Origin: Cycloclasticus sp. 46_120_T64
Lineage (GTDB): Bacteria; Pseudomonadota; Gammaproteobacteria; Methylococcales; Cycloclasticaceae
Length of the DNA: 64,000 nt
Direction of reading: 5' to 3'
NCBI GenBank assembly: GCA_002162695.1
Contig: MAAM01000011.1
Location: 1-64,000, forward strand
Numbering within the stretch: the first letter of the stretch is position 1; each line of letters starts with the position of its first letter. Made by a program: the position numbers and the translations under genes. Positions 44,491-54,671 of the stretch are shown here, piece by piece. The notes under the pieces are model-generated. The model did not search any database, was not told where the DNA came from, and worked only from the letters and a program-made list of their open reading frames with translations.

Positions 44491-45585
44491 GTGATAGCGA
44501 AAAAGTACCCTGCAATTTTTTTAGTTCAAATAACCTTGTCGATACTCCTTGTGGCTTGTAATGGCGAGCCAGAACAACTACCAGCAGAACCCCAGCGTGA
44601 AGTGCTAGCGTTTGCTCAAAGTGTCGTTCAGCAACAGACCTTGGCGGTGAATTATGCAACCACGGGCACCATTGTGTCGGATCAACGCATTGATGTGGCG
44701 TCTCGATCAAGTGCTTATATCGAAAAAATTCTCGTGCGCGAAGGCGATACGGTGGTCAAAGGGCAGGCGCTCATCCAGTTGGATAGTGTCGATGTGGACG
44801 CTGCGATACAGCGGGTTCAAGCGTCGGTTAATAAGGCGAGTTTGGCATTAAACGATGCACAAACCGATTTACAGCGTTTTGACGAACTCTTTAAACGCGG
44901 CAGTGTGTCGGAGAATAAATTAAGAAAAGTTAGGTTGCAACGTGATGTCGCGCAAGACAGTTTGCATGAAGCGCGAGCCGTCTTACAAAGTACACGCTCG
45001 CAACGGCAATATACTCAAATTAGTAGCCCGATAGCGGGTGTGGTGGTAGCTCGTCATAAGCGAGAAGGGGACTTGGCGGCACCGGCTATGCCGTTATTAA
45101 CGCTCGAGTCTAGCAGCGGTTTGTTATTTGAAACCTATGTGTCGGAAGGCAATATTCACCAGATTGAACAGGGTGATAAGGTCAATGTTAAGGTCGATGC
45201 TTTAGCAGCGAGTCTAGTAGGAACGGTGGTGCGTATTGTTCCCTCCGGTGATCCTGTGACGAGGAAAGCACGGGTGAAAATTTCCTTGCCTGAACACGAG
45301 CGGATATTGCCAGGCATGTTTGGGCGTACCAGCTTCAAGTTAGGCAGTCGCTTAGCTGTCGTGATAGCCCCGCAATCATTGGTAACACGGGCAGGTTTAG
45401 AAGGGGTTTTTGTGCTTGATGAGGCCAATCGCATACACTTTCGTTGGTTGCGTTTGGGTAAAGAAAATGCGGATGAAATCGAGGTGCTTGTTGGCCTGAG
45501 TATGGGTGAACGTATTGTTTTACAGCCAGATGAACGCCTAAATGACGGCGACTTGACACAACAGCCTGGTGCGGTGAATGAGTGA
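44491..45585 (+). CDS. RND efflux periplasmic adaptor (membrane fusion protein), lipoprotein
   Basis: This 364-residue protein is anchored by a lipobox (LLVAC, Cys23). It has the adaptor layout: barrel-sandwich half (RIDVASRSSAYIEKILVREGDTVVKGQALIQLDS, about 68-101), alpha hairpin (NKASLALNDAQTDLQRFDELFKRGSVSENKLRKVRLQ), second sandwich half (YTQISSPIAGVVVARHKREGDLAAPAMPLLTL), beta barrel and membrane-proximal domain. GTG start, preceded by GAGG at a good distance. It joins the inner-membrane pump to the outer-membrane channel. Its end overlaps the pump gene by 8 bp. Confidence 0.93.
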   Translation: MIAKKYPAIFLVQITLSILLVACNGEPEQLPAEPQREVLAFAQSVVQQQTLAVNYATTGTIVSDQRIDVASRSSAYIEKILVREGDTVVKGQALIQLDSVDVDAAIQRVQASVNKASLALNDAQTDLQRFDELFKRGSVSENKLRKVRLQRDVAQDSLHEARAVLQSTRSQRQYTQISSPIAGVVVARHKREGDLAAPAMPLLTLESSSGLLFETYVSEGNIHQIEQGDKVNVKVDALAASLVGTVVRIVPSGDPVTRKARVKISLPEHERILPGMFGRTSFKLGSRLAVVIAPQSLVTRAGLEGVFVLDEANRIHFRWLRLGKENADEIEVLVGLSMGERIVLQPDERLNDGDLTQQPGAVNE

Positions 45586-48500
45586 TATGAAAATGAACTC
45601 TGCGGGGACGCTTGCGCAGGCCTTTATCAGCTCAAAGCTCACAATATTGTTTATGTTGAGCTGCGTATTGCTGGGTGTGATGGCGGTGCTATTAACCCCA
45701 AGGGAAGAGAACCCGCAAATTATTATTCCAGGGGCTGAAATATTTGTTAGTTTGCCCGGCGCGAGCGCTGAAGAAGTTGAGCAACTCGTGGTTAACCCAC
45801 TAGAGGGAATGATCCGAGAGATCTCCGCAGTGGATCACACTTACGCGGTGGCGATGAATTCGGCGGCCTTATTAAGTGTGCAATTTGAAGTGGGTGAGGA
45901 TAAAGAGCAATCGCTGATCAAATTGTACGATCGAATACTGGGCAAACGTAATTTATTGCCAGCGGATGCATCGACCCCATTGATTAAAAGTGTGGATGTC
46001 GATGACGTGCCGATCTTGGCAATAACCTTAGCTTCAGAGGAATATGACGATTATGCCTTGAAGCGCTTAGCCGACCATATGATGGATCGCCTGCGTAGTT
46101 TGGAGGCGGTGTCAGTGGTGGCGGTGAAGGGCGGGCGCGACCGTGAAATTCGTGTCGACCTAGACCCCGAACGTCTATTGGCTTTTGGCATTAGCCTAGG
46201 GCAAATGCAGCGTAGCCTGCAAGCTGCTAATGTGGCTGCCCCCATAGGCTTGCAAGCTCGCCAAGGGACGGTCAGTAGTCTTTACCTAGATGGTTTTTTG
46301 ACGTCTATTGAAGAGGTCCAAAAAATTATTATTGGCCGTCATCAGGCTCAAGTTATTTATATGCAAGACGTCGCTGAAATCAGTGACGGCCCAAGGAAGG
46401 AACGGGACAAGCTTTCACGTTTTTCTTATGGCCCTGCTGATCCTAAGTTTGCTTCGACCCGTAGCGCCGAAATGGCGGCGGTGACGATTGCTATTGCTAA
46501 AAAACCAGGTACTAATGCGGTCGTGGTAGCGAATGATGTCCTGGCTCGTATTGAGCGAATGAAAAAGAACATTGTGCCGACTGGGGTGGATGTTGTGGTC
46601 ACCCGGAATGACGGAAAGAAGGCCGATGCTGCGGTGAATAACCTGATTGAGCATATGGGAATTGCAGTTCTATCTGTTTTTATCGTGGTGATATTTTTCC
46701 TAGGATTGAAAGAAGCGCTGATCGTGGGTATTACGGTGCCCTTTATTTTGGCGTTAACCCTAGGAGCCGATTATCTATTTGGGCCAACCATCAACCGAGT
46801 GACCTTATTTGCCTTAATTCTGTCCTTAGGTTTATTGGTGGATTCGGCGATTGTGGTTATTGAGAATATTCACCGGCACTATAAAAATCTCAAGCCGGGT
46901 GAAAAAATTAATGTCACGGTGTTGGCGACCAATGAAATTGGTAACCCAACTAACTTGGCTACGCTGGCGGTGATGCTGGTGTTTGGCTCGTTATTAGTGA
47001 TCAGCGATATGTCGGGGCAATACTTTTTCCCGATCGCTTTTAATGTACCGATTGCGATGTTTGCTTCTTTAATTGTTGCTTATATCGTGACGCCTTGGGC
47101 AGCCAACCGTTGGTTACACGCGGGGGAGGGGCATGAGCTAGAGAACGATGAGGATAAATTACATACATTTTATTATTGGTTGATTACCCCTTTACTTGAT
47201 AAACGTCGTTTGCGTTATATTTGCATGTTAGTGGTGGTATTGCTGATTGTTTTGTCGATGTTACAGCCTGCGTGGCAGTTTATCCGCCCGGGCGGTGTGG
47301 GTGGGCCCACGTCGGTGGGTGGGGTGCCTTTGGTGATGTTACCAAAAGATAATAAAAATACTTTTAATGTCACCATCGATATGGCGGAATACACCCCGGT
47401 CGAAGTGACCGACCAAGTCGTGCGTCAGGTGGGTGTCCTATTACGGGAAAATGCTAATGTAGTTAACTACCAAAGCTGGGTTGGGCAGACTGGGGTGATC
47501 GACTTTAATGGCCTGCTAAAAGGCGCCAATAATAAACGCGGTGGTTATGTGGCGGAAGTTCGAGTTAACCTTAGCGATAAAAAAACGCGAGACATCAGCT
47601 CTATTGATATTGTGAGGCAGTTACGCCCGCAGTTGGTTGAGATTCAGCAGCGCTTTGCTGGTAGTGTTATCCAATTAGCCGAAGACCTACCTGGGCCACC
47701 AGTGCGTGCGACTGTCTTGGCTGAGATTTATGGTAAGGACCTGCTTAAGCTTCGTGAAATTTCGGCCTTGGTGACAGAGGAATTTCGCCAAACCTATGGC
47801 ATGGTTGAAGTGCACAATTCCGAAGTAGCGGATGTGCGGCGTTATAATATTGTTGTTGATAAAGAAAAAGCGGCCTTATCGGGCGTATCGGTAACGCAAA
47901 TTGCGCAAGCACTGCGGGGTATCGTCGATGGTGGCGATATGGGGCGGATGCATATCGCTGGTGAAAAGAAAACGGTGCCGATTCGTTTATACATACCGCA
48001 TAAATTGCAGGTTGATCCGGTGTTGTTATCTAGTATTTATCTAACGAATACACAGGGTAAAAGAGTGCCGTTGTCGGCGCTGACGCAAGTCACCGAAACG
48101 CTGCAGGATAGGCCTATTATGCATAAGGATTTCGAACGAGTGACCTATGTCGGTGGTGAACTGGTCGATACCGCGCCGGCGTATGCGGTGATGGATCTTG
48201 ATCAGCGTTTAGATAACCTAGCCTTGGGCAATGGCGCGCACTTATCAACCGCTAATCTACGGCTACAATCGGTAACCGCCGATACGATTGATGGTTATCA
48301 GCTGTTATGGGATGGTGAAATTCGCCTAACCTTGGATATTTTTAGAGATATGCTGGCCGCTTTGGGCTTGGCCCTAGTTTGTATCTATTTATTACTGGTG
48401 GCTTATTACGGTTCGTTTACCCTGTCATTGGTGGCGATGTCGGCTATTCCATTAGCCTTGATTGGGGTGTTCCCCGGGCATTGGCTTATTAATGAACCCT

Positions 48501-48847
48501 TTACTGCGACCTCGATGATTGGGGTGATTGCCTTGGCCGGTGTGGTGGTACGTAATTCATTGTTAATTATAGATTTTGTGCAAGATAATATGAAACAAGG
48601 TTTATCGGTGCGTGATGCGGTGAGAGATGCGGGAGCGATCCGTTTACGACCCATTTTATTAACTGCGTTGGCGATCATTTTAGGGTCTGCGGTGATGTTG
48701 TCAGATCCGGTATTTGGTGGTTTAGCTATTTCCTTGATTTTTGGCACCTTGGTCTCAACTGTCTTAACCGTGGTGGTAATCCCTATGTTGCTGTATTCAA
48801 ACCTCTGTCGTCAGGCAAAAAAACGTCCGTTGGGAGAAAATACATGA
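45578..48847 (+). CDS. RND-family efflux permease
   Basis: This 1089-residue inner-membrane proton-driven pump has the expected twelve helices with two large periplasmic loops. It opens with LTILFMLSCVLLGVMAVLLTPREENPQI and PGASAEEVEQLVVNPLEGMI. The proton-relay helix 4 reads LGLLVDSAIVVIENIHR, keeping the first acidic residue of the usual DD pair but with Ser at the second. The C-terminal half has LVCIYLLLVAYYGSF and ALAGVVVRNSLLIIDFVQ. The group is HAE1-like, with substrates that are not inferable. It shares overlaps with both neighbours, so the three pump genes form one operon. Confidence 0.94.
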   Translation: MSDMKMNSAGTLAQAFISSKLTILFMLSCVLLGVMAVLLTPREENPQIIIPGAEIFVSLPGASAEEVEQLVVNPLEGMIREISAVDHTYAVAMNSAALLSVQFEVGEDKEQSLIKLYDRILGKRNLLPADASTPLIKSVDVDDVPILAITLASEEYDDYALKRLADHMMDRLRSLEAVSVVAVKGGRDREIRVDLDPERLLAFGISLGQMQRSLQAANVAAPIGLQARQGTVSSLYLDGFLTSIEEVQKIIIGRHQAQVIYMQDVAEISDGPRKERDKLSRFSYGPADPKFASTRSAEMAAVTIAIAKKPGTNAVVVANDVLARIERMKKNIVPTGVDVVVTRNDGKKADAAVNNLIEHMGIAVLSVFIVVIFFLGLKEALIVGITVPFILALTLGADYLFGPTINRVTLFALILSLGLLVDSAIVVIENIHRHYKNLKPGEKINVTVLATNEIGNPTNLATLAVMLVFGSLLVISDMSGQYFFPIAFNVPIAMFASLIVAYIVTPWAANRWLHAGEGHELENDEDKLHTFYYWLITPLLDKRRLRYICMLVVVLLIVLSMLQPAWQFIRPGGVGGPTSVGGVPLVMLPKDNKNTFNVTIDMAEYTPVEVTDQVVRQVGVLLRENANVVNYQSWVGQTGVIDFNGLLKGANNKRGGYVAEVRVNLSDKKTRDISSIDIVRQLRPQLVEIQQRFAGSVIQLAEDLPGPPVRATVLAEIYGKDLLKLREISALVTEEFRQTYGMVEVHNSEVADVRRYNIVVDKEKAALSGVSVTQIAQALRGIVDGGDMGRMHIAGEKKTVPIRLYIPHKLQVDPVLLSSIYLTNTQGKRVPLSALTQVTETLQDRPIMHKDFERVTYVGGELVDTAPAYAVMDLDQRLDNLALGNGAHLSTANLRLQSVTADTIDGYQLLWDGEIRLTLDIFRDMLAALGLALVCIYLLLVAYYGSFTLSLVAMSAIPLALIGVFPGHWLINEPFTATSMIGVIALAGVVVRNSLLIIDFVQDNMKQGLSVRDAVRDAGAIRLRPILLTALAIILGSAVMLSDPVFGGLAISLIFGTLVSTVLTVVVIPMLLYSNLCRQAKKRPLGENT

Positions 48848-50133
48848 GCCATCATAAATTAACCACTGTGGTACTGGCTGTTATCGTTGCTTGGGCGGTT
48901 CCACATGTGGTATTAGCAGAAACGTTAGAACAAGCTTGGGTTGAGGCGTTGGTAGAGGATCATGGTTTGCAAGCGGTACGAGAAAATACCCTAGCCAGTG
49001 AGTACCAATTGCAAGCGGCAAAAGCTGCGCGCTTACCGAACGTGAGTATTTCGAGTGCTTATTCAGTGTTGGAAAAAGAACCGCTAATTAAGGCCGCTAT
49101 CGGTGGTAATGCGGTGACCATTGCAACGAGTGAAAAAGAAACGCTATCGTATCAAGCGATCACGAGCATTCCGCTTTATACCAGTGGGCAAATCAGCGGG
49201 AAAATTGATGCGGCTACCGCTGGTTTACAAGCCTCGAAGTTTTTCGAAGCCGGTAAGGTTTTGGACCTTAAGTTGGCCGTTGCCGAAGCATTCGTCACGG
49301 TACTACGAACCAATAAAGCCTTAGATGTTGTTAATAGCCACGTTGCTAGCCTGCACGCCCACGTGGCCGATGTAGTGAATTTACATGAGCAGGGAATGGT
49401 ATCACGCAACGACTTATTAGCCGCGCAGGTGGCGTTAGCGGATGCGGTGCAGCTATCGATTAAGGTGGCTAACGGGTCGGATATTGCGACAGCAGCGTAT
49501 AACCGCTTGTTGGGCCGTCCCTTGCAACAAAGTATTTCCTTAGATGAGTTAAAGCCGGTACCTGCTAGCGAGTCCTTAGCTGAGCTAACCACGCGCGCGC
49601 TAGATGGGCGTTATGAACTGCAAGTTTTGCAGCAGCAAAGCAAGGCTTTAAAATACCAAGCAGGCGCGATTCGTGCGCAAAGTGGCCCCCAGCTCGCGTT
49701 GAGTGGCGGTTACGTTTATCGTGAGAATAACTACCAATTGCCTGAAGGGCAATGGATGGTGAACCTAGGTATGCAGTGGAAGGTCTTTGATGCAGGTTTA
49801 ACGCACCACCAAGCGCAAGCTAGCGAGCGTCAGGCGCGAGCGCTGCAGCAGCAGTATGATGATGTGTCGAGTCGGGTGTCTTTGCAGGTGCGGCAGTATT
49901 GGTTGGCGACACAGGAAACAGCGAAAAGAATCAAGGTGAGCGAAAAGTCGATTAATCAAGCGGAGGAAAACCTCAGGGTGAACAGAGATCGTTATGAACA
50001 TGGCTTATCAACTAATACCGAGGTGTTGGCAGCGGAAGCATTACGTGTACGTAGTCTAGATAACCACGCTAATGCTATTTACGATGCGGTATTGGCTGGG
50101 CTGAGGCTGAAACGGGCCGTTAGTGAGTTATAG
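48844..50133 (+). CDS. TolC-family outer-membrane efflux channel
   Basis: This 429-residue protein has a signal peptide (VVLAVIVAWAVPHVVLAE) and two homologous halves of long helices and strands, as in TolC/OprM. Signs are ETLEQAWVEALVEDHGLQAVREN, AKAARLPNVSISSAY, SYQAITSIPLYTSGQISGKIDAA, and the second-half copy GQWMVNLGMQWKVFDAGLTHHQAQ. The ATG overlaps the pump gene stop (ATGA, 4 bp). It completes a tripartite efflux system. No lipobox is visible. Confidence 0.93.
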   Translation: MSHHKLTTVVLAVIVAWAVPHVVLAETLEQAWVEALVEDHGLQAVRENTLASEYQLQAAKAARLPNVSISSAYSVLEKEPLIKAAIGGNAVTIATSEKETLSYQAITSIPLYTSGQISGKIDAATAGLQASKFFEAGKVLDLKLAVAEAFVTVLRTNKALDVVNSHVASLHAHVADVVNLHEQGMVSRNDLLAAQVALADAVQLSIKVANGSDIATAAYNRLLGRPLQQSISLDELKPVPASESLAELTTRALDGRYELQVLQQQSKALKYQAGAIRAQSGPQLALSGGYVYRENNYQLPEGQWMVNLGMQWKVFDAGLTHHQAQASERQARALQQQYDDVSSRVSLQVRQYWLATQETAKRIKVSEKSINQAEENLRVNRDRYEHGLSTNTEVLAAEALRVRSLDNHANAIYDAVLAGLRLKRAVSEL

Positions 50134-50239
50134 CTCACTGTACTGTTATCGTCGAAGGAATTTGTAGCCATTTTTCTCAGCCTAAATTTAATTCGAGTGA
50201 GTCAGCGCCTTCCTAAGTATTAACTATTGGATGCTGAAG

Positions 50240-50283
50240 AACTGATCTGGATCAGTTTTCTTACGAGCTGCAATGGGTATAGT
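50240..50283 (+). promoter_or_regulatory. Class II FNR/CRP-type promoter before the DUF3149 gene
   Basis: AACTGATC-TG-GATCAGTT (50240-50257) is an exact dyad. Its core CTGAT-N4-ATCAG differs from the FNR/ANR consensus only at the outermost base on each side. TATAGT follows at 50278-50283, which implies a start near 50290, placing the dyad centre at about -41.5, the standard class II activator position. The two facts agree independently. Which CRP/FNR family member binds is not known. Confidence 0.65.
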
Positions 50284-50319
50284 TAAACCGTTATTTAAAT
50301 TATAAATGCGGGGAATTCT

Positions 50320-50439
50320 ATGGGTCTTTGGGCAGAGTTGTTAGGCAGTTGGGGCGGTATTTTATCGCTGGGGATTATATTATTTATGTTTGGGATGGCT
50401 GCTTATATTGCTTGGTTTATTAGCAGGGGTCACGACTAA
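50320..50439 (+). CDS. DUF3149 family small membrane protein
   Basis: ATG 50320, preceded by GGGGA 6 bp upstream, opens 39 codons: MGLWAELLGSWGGILSLGI followed by one hydrophobic helix (ILFMFGMAAYIAWFI) and a short basic end. The pattern LxG-x-x-G-x-x-S-L-x-I-x-x-x-M-x-G-M matches the tiny DUF3149 membrane proteins found in Gammaproteobacteria. Function unknown. It is 186 bp after the efflux operon and converges with the hybrid kinase gene 11 bp away. A probable regulator-dependent promoter lies upstream. Confidence 0.82.
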   Translation: MGLWAELLGSWGGILSLGIILFMFGMAAYIAWFISRGHD

Positions 50440-50450
50440 GTCACTCGTTA

Positions 50451-53400
50451 TCATGCGGCGGCTGTTAATTGCTCTATCAGCTTTGGATAAGTGTTCAATG
50501 TTTGTTTAATCGCCGCAATATCAAAATTGTCGATAGCTTGGTCTAATTGGGCAGAGAAGTCGGCGAAAATAACAATGGGGTGCTGATCAGAGGCCAAACT
50601 AATAGCTTCTGAGAAACGTTGTATTTCGCTAAGATTATTATTTTTTATGCTCGCTTCATATAATAAGGAATGCTCGGCCAAGGCGAGTAATAGTGGTGCT
50701 AGCTTAGCCTCATCCTCGCTCGATAAAACAGCAGGCTTACTTTTTCCCTCCAAACCTTTCGCTTGGCTAAATGGCAAAAACTGACTGAGTTCTTCGAATA
50801 AACCGGCTTTCAGTACGGGTTTACGTAAATATCCATCGAAGTGTTTATTTCTTACCCGTTCAAAGTCATCGCTCATTACCGATGCGGTTAAGGCGATAAT
50901 GGGGGTGTCGATAAAAGATTTTATTTCTTTTGCCGCCTGATAACCGTTCATAACCGGCATACGAATGTCCATGATGATGAGGTCAAACTCTTGCTGCTTG
51001 GCGGCGTTTACCGCTTCTAAGCCGTTTTTTGCGGTGCTCACTTGTAAGTCAGTATTTTCGAAATTGGCTAATAAAAGGTCTAGGTTGTCTTGTATATCAT
51101 CCACCAGCAAAATGCTCGCTGCTTGAAAGTTGATTTTGCGGTGAGGCTCTGTCGGCGCGACAATGCTTTCTTCCGTAAACGAGGCGACATCAACCGCATT
51201 TAAATCAACACTAAAGGTGGAGCCTAATGCTAATTTACTTTGTAAGCTGAGTTCGCCCCCCATCATTTCAACGAGGCGTTTGCTGATGGATAGGCCTAAG
51301 CCAGTGCCGCCGTGCTTGGCAATACTTTGGTTACTGGATTGTTCAAATTCTTGGAAGATAATGTCCTGCTGATCATCGGCAATGCCAATACCACTATCTT
51401 TAATATCGATAATTAAATCGACTTTGCTGCGTATATTGTCTTCATTATCACTACGCACCTTGATATGAACGAAGCCTTTTTCGGTAAACTTAACCGCATT
51501 ACCGATTAAATTAAACATCACTTGGCGTAATCGAGTGGCATCTAGGTATAAGCTACTAGGGATGTTCGGCTCAACCTCAATAATAAAATCAATGTCTTTT
51601 TCACGCATTTTTAACATGAATATATTACCCAGTTCGGTAAATATACGGTGAGGGTTACAGGGCGTTTTTTCGATCTTCAATTTCCCTGCTTCAATTTTAG
51701 AGAGGTCTAATACATCATTAATTAAGGTCAGTAAATTATTACCGGCTGATTGAATGGTGTTGACAAAAGATTTTAATTTTTGATCTTTCAGTTGTTCACT
51801 GAGTAGCTCGGTGAAACCAATAATAGCATTCATCGGGGTTCGAATTTCATGGCTCATATTGGCGAGAAATTCTGACTTTGCTCGGCTTGCGGCGTGTAAT
51901 TTTTCTTCTATTTCTAAGCGCTCGGTTATATCAACGGCAACCGTTAATAAAGCGTTTTGTTGATGGTATTGAATGGAGATGATAGACACCATCATTGATC
52001 GAGCCGGTTTATTGGTGCGTTGGAACGGGATGATTTTTTGTTCTACCGTTGTGGAGTGACTCAGCTGCTCAATAACTTCTAAACGCTGTTGTTTATCGGG
52101 GTAAAAGCTGGAGATATGGTAGTGTTCGAGATCATTGTTATTAATATTGAAATCCGCTAGGGCTTTCGGGTTAGCGGATAAAATATTCCCCTTTTCAGAG
52201 AGGATCATGATTTGCAGCGGAATTGAGTCGATAATGGCTAAGGTTTGGGCCTCAGCCTTGGCCCTTAAGGCCATTTCTTTTGCTAGTTTTCTGTTCCAGA
52301 TAAACATCAATAGCATGAATAAAACGAGCGCAGCGACTATTTTAGCGAGCCATTTATAATCAGTTTTTTCGACAAACTTTTCTTTTCCCCATTTATCGAA
52401 AATGGCTTGTTTCTCAAGTGGAGTCACAGACGCTAGGGCGCGATTAAATAGTGGAACTAAGGGGCTGTATTGCTGACTTATACCGAAGGCCAGCCTTGTG
52501 GTGAAGGCGGTTTTACCGACGATGCGAATATTATTAATACCTAGTTCAGAGATGTGGAAGCTGGCTTGCGCCAAGGTCGCTAACAAGGCATCGGCTTTAC
52601 CGGTCGACACGTTGGTGAGCCCTTGTTGAATAGAAGCGACGTAGTTCAGTGATAACTCAGGGTGTTGTTGGGTGATTTGAGATATATAGCCGTAACCATC
52701 AATGGCCGCTATTTTGAGGTGGTTTATTTGCTCAATATTTTCCACATAATCGGCGTTATTTCGCATGATAATGACGATCGGGCTAGAAATGTAAGAATCG
52801 GTGAATATTAAGTGGGATATTAAGTCTGAATCAGTTGTTTCGGATAGGATATCAACCTCGGCTTGTTTTACCTTCTGCACAGACTCCTTCCAGCTTTTTG
52901 TTGGAATTATCTCGAGGGTGATACCGAGCTTTTTCTCGATGATTCTGAGGTGGTCGGCAACGATGCCGATATAGCTTCCCTGCGGGTCGAATGCTTCGTA
53001 GGGTAACCAGTTAGGGTCACCGGTGAAACGGATGGTTTTATGTTGCTCAAGCCACTGTTTTTCACTGTTATTGAGAGGGATAAGGCTGGAACCGGGTTTA
53101 GCGGATAACCATTTTTTTTGTAGTGTGTTTTTATGGTTTTTTGGTATCGTTTGTAATGCCTTATCCAGAATACCAGCTAGCACGCTGTTTTCTTTGTTAA
53201 CGGCCATGGCGAGTTGCTGATTTTTACTGGATTGTGCTTTAAATGCTCGTATATTGCTAATACCTTGTTTTTGTAAGGTGTAATGAATAACTGAGTGAGC
53301 TCCAAACAAAATGTCGGCCTTTCTTTCGATCACGCTTTCTATCGCCATCGTTAGGTTGTCGACCTTTAGTACCTTTAATTGTGGGTAGTGTTTATGAAGA

Positions 53401-54650
53401 ATGCTGATGTTGGCGTAACCTTCTGGCACGGCAACAGTTTTACCGTGTAACTGTTGCATATTGTCTGCAACGACGTCGTCTCGAATAAAAAAATATTCCA
53501 AAATGGACTGGTAAGGCTGAGTGAAACGTAAAAATTTGCTGCGAGACTTGGTGTAATATATCGCGGGCAGTAGGTCGAGTTGGTTGAGTTTGGTTTGCTG
53601 TAGCAGGCTAGGCCAGTCATCAATGGTCGCGGAAAATTTCAAACCGGTTAATACGCTGATTTGTTGTAAGTAATCCGCGGCTAAACCAATATGTCGCCCC
53701 TCGGCATTGACAAAATCAAAGGGGGGCCAATCTTTTTCTGCCCCATAGCGAATAACAGGGTGAGCTTCAATCCACAGACGTTCTTGGCTACTTAGCTGCA
53801 AAGCGGGGGTATTATTTGTTTGGCTAAGCCATCGATTAAATATCTGCTGTTTTTCTTGTTCAGATATGGCATTAATGGCTTTTTTAATGATGGATGATAG
53901 GGTTGTCGCCTCTTTTTGACTAACAAAATGAATCGAGTTTTTACCTAGGTGTCGAGTGGATTTAAACGGGACAATGGTATTGATGCCTTCTTGTTTTAAG
54001 GTGTAAGTGAGTGATGCATAAGTGTCATATAAAACATCAGCGCGGTTTTCTAAGACCGCCTCTATGGCCTTGGTAAAGCTGTCGACATGAATGATGATCA
54101 ACTTCGGGAAGTGTTTTTTTATTAGCTCTTCATGCGCGTAACCGTTGGGGATGGCAACGCGTTTACCCGCTAAATCTTCAAGCGTGTTGATGTTGAGGTC
54201 GTCACGGATAAAAAAATAGTCGAGCATTTCAAAATAAGCGGGAGAGAACGATAAATAGCGCTCTCGCTCTTCGGTGAAATAAACTGCCGGTAATAGGTCT
54301 ATTTCCTTATTTTTTATCTTTTCTAAATTACGGCTCCATTGATCAATACTAACGTCAAACTTTAAACCTGTTTTTTGCGCAATTAAGGTCATATAGTCGT
54401 TGGCGATACCGCTATATTGGCCGTCTTTTGTTATGAAGTTAAACGGTCTCCAGTCTTGACTACCGCCGACTGAGACCTCAGGGTTGTTTTTAATCCACCG
54501 GCGTTCAGTCTGAGTCAGTTCGAGCTCATGCGGCTCAGCCTGTAAACTGAGCGAGTAACCGCTGATGAGGATGAGAATAAAGCTTTGTACGAGGAGGAGT
54601 ATAAAGCGGCGAAGCTCATTAACCCTTAGCGTATTTAGGATGGCTAGCAT
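50451..54650 (-). CDS. BvgS-like hybrid sensor kinase with three periplasmic solute-binding domains
   Basis: This 1399-residue inner-membrane protein has an N-terminal anchor (about 15-37), three SBP_bac_3-type domains in tandem (about 45-285, 287-520 and 526-760), a membrane helix (about 767-786), PAS (about 805-915), HisKA with His934 in NMSHEIRTPM, HATPase with Asn1051, DSGIGIADD and GGTGLGLSISK, and a receiver with Asp1228 (IIMDIRMP) and Lys1277. The last 90 residues are helical but show no HPt histidine. Domains 1 and 2 are closely alike and domain 3 is more diverged. Sensing probably involves small ligands in the periplasm, and the phosphorelay target is likely the REC-HD-GYP protein encoded 21 bp upstream. 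Confidence 0.93.
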   Translation of the reverse strand: MLAILNTLRVNELRRFILLLVQSFILILISGYSLSLQAEPHELELTQTERRWIKNNPEVSVGGSQDWRPFNFITKDGQYSGIANDYMTLIAQKTGLKFDVSIDQWSRNLEKIKNKEIDLLPAVYFTEERERYLSFSPAYFEMLDYFFIRDDLNINTLEDLAGKRVAIPNGYAHEELIKKHFPKLIIIHVDSFTKAIEAVLENRADVLYDTYASLTYTLKQEGINTIVPFKSTRHLGKNSIHFVSQKEATTLSSIIKKAINAISEQEKQQIFNRWLSQTNNTPALQLSSQERLWIEAHPVIRYGAEKDWPPFDFVNAEGRHIGLAADYLQQISVLTGLKFSATIDDWPSLLQQTKLNQLDLLPAIYYTKSRSKFLRFTQPYQSILEYFFIRDDVVADNMQQLHGKTVAVPEGYANISILHKHYPQLKVLKVDNLTMAIESVIERKADILFGAHSVIHYTLQKQGISNIRAFKAQSSKNQQLAMAVNKENSVLAGILDKALQTIPKNHKNTLQKKWLSAKPGSSLIPLNNSEKQWLEQHKTIRFTGDPNWLPYEAFDPQGSYIGIVADHLRIIEKKLGITLEIIPTKSWKESVQKVKQAEVDILSETTDSDLISHLIFTDSYISSPIVIIMRNNADYVENIEQINHLKIAAIDGYGYISQITQQHPELSLNYVASIQQGLTNVSTGKADALLATLAQASFHISELGINNIRIVGKTAFTTRLAFGISQQYSPLVPLFNRALASVTPLEKQAIFDKWGKEKFVEKTDYKWLAKIVAALVLFMLLMFIWNRKLAKEMALRAKAEAQTLAIIDSIPLQIMILSEKGNILSANPKALADFNINNNDLEHYHISSFYPDKQQRLEVIEQLSHSTTVEQKIIPFQRTNKPARSMMVSIISIQYHQQNALLTVAVDITERLEIEEKLHAASRAKSEFLANMSHEIRTPMNAIIGFTELLSEQLKDQKLKSFVNTIQSAGNNLLTLINDVLDLSKIEAGKLKIEKTPCNPHRIFTELGNIFMLKMREKDIDFIIEVEPNIPSSLYLDATRLRQVMFNLIGNAVKFTEKGFVHIKVRSDNEDNIRSKVDLIIDIKDSGIGIADDQQDIIFQEFEQSSNQSIAKHGGTGLGLSISKRLVEMMGGELSLQSKLALGSTFSVDLNAVDVASFTEESIVAPTEPHRKINFQAASILLVDDIQDNLDLLLANFENTDLQVSTAKNGLEAVNAAKQQEFDLIIMDIRMPVMNGYQAAKEIKSFIDTPIIALTASVMSDDFERVRNKHFDGYLRKPVLKAGLFEELSQFLPFSQAKGLEGKSKPAVLSSEDEAKLAPLLLALAEHSLLYEASIKNNNLSEIQRFSEAISLASDQHPIVIFADFSAQLDQAIDNFDIAAIKQTLNTYPKLIEQLTAAA

Positions 54651-54671
54651 CTGACTTTTAACTCAGGCCAG

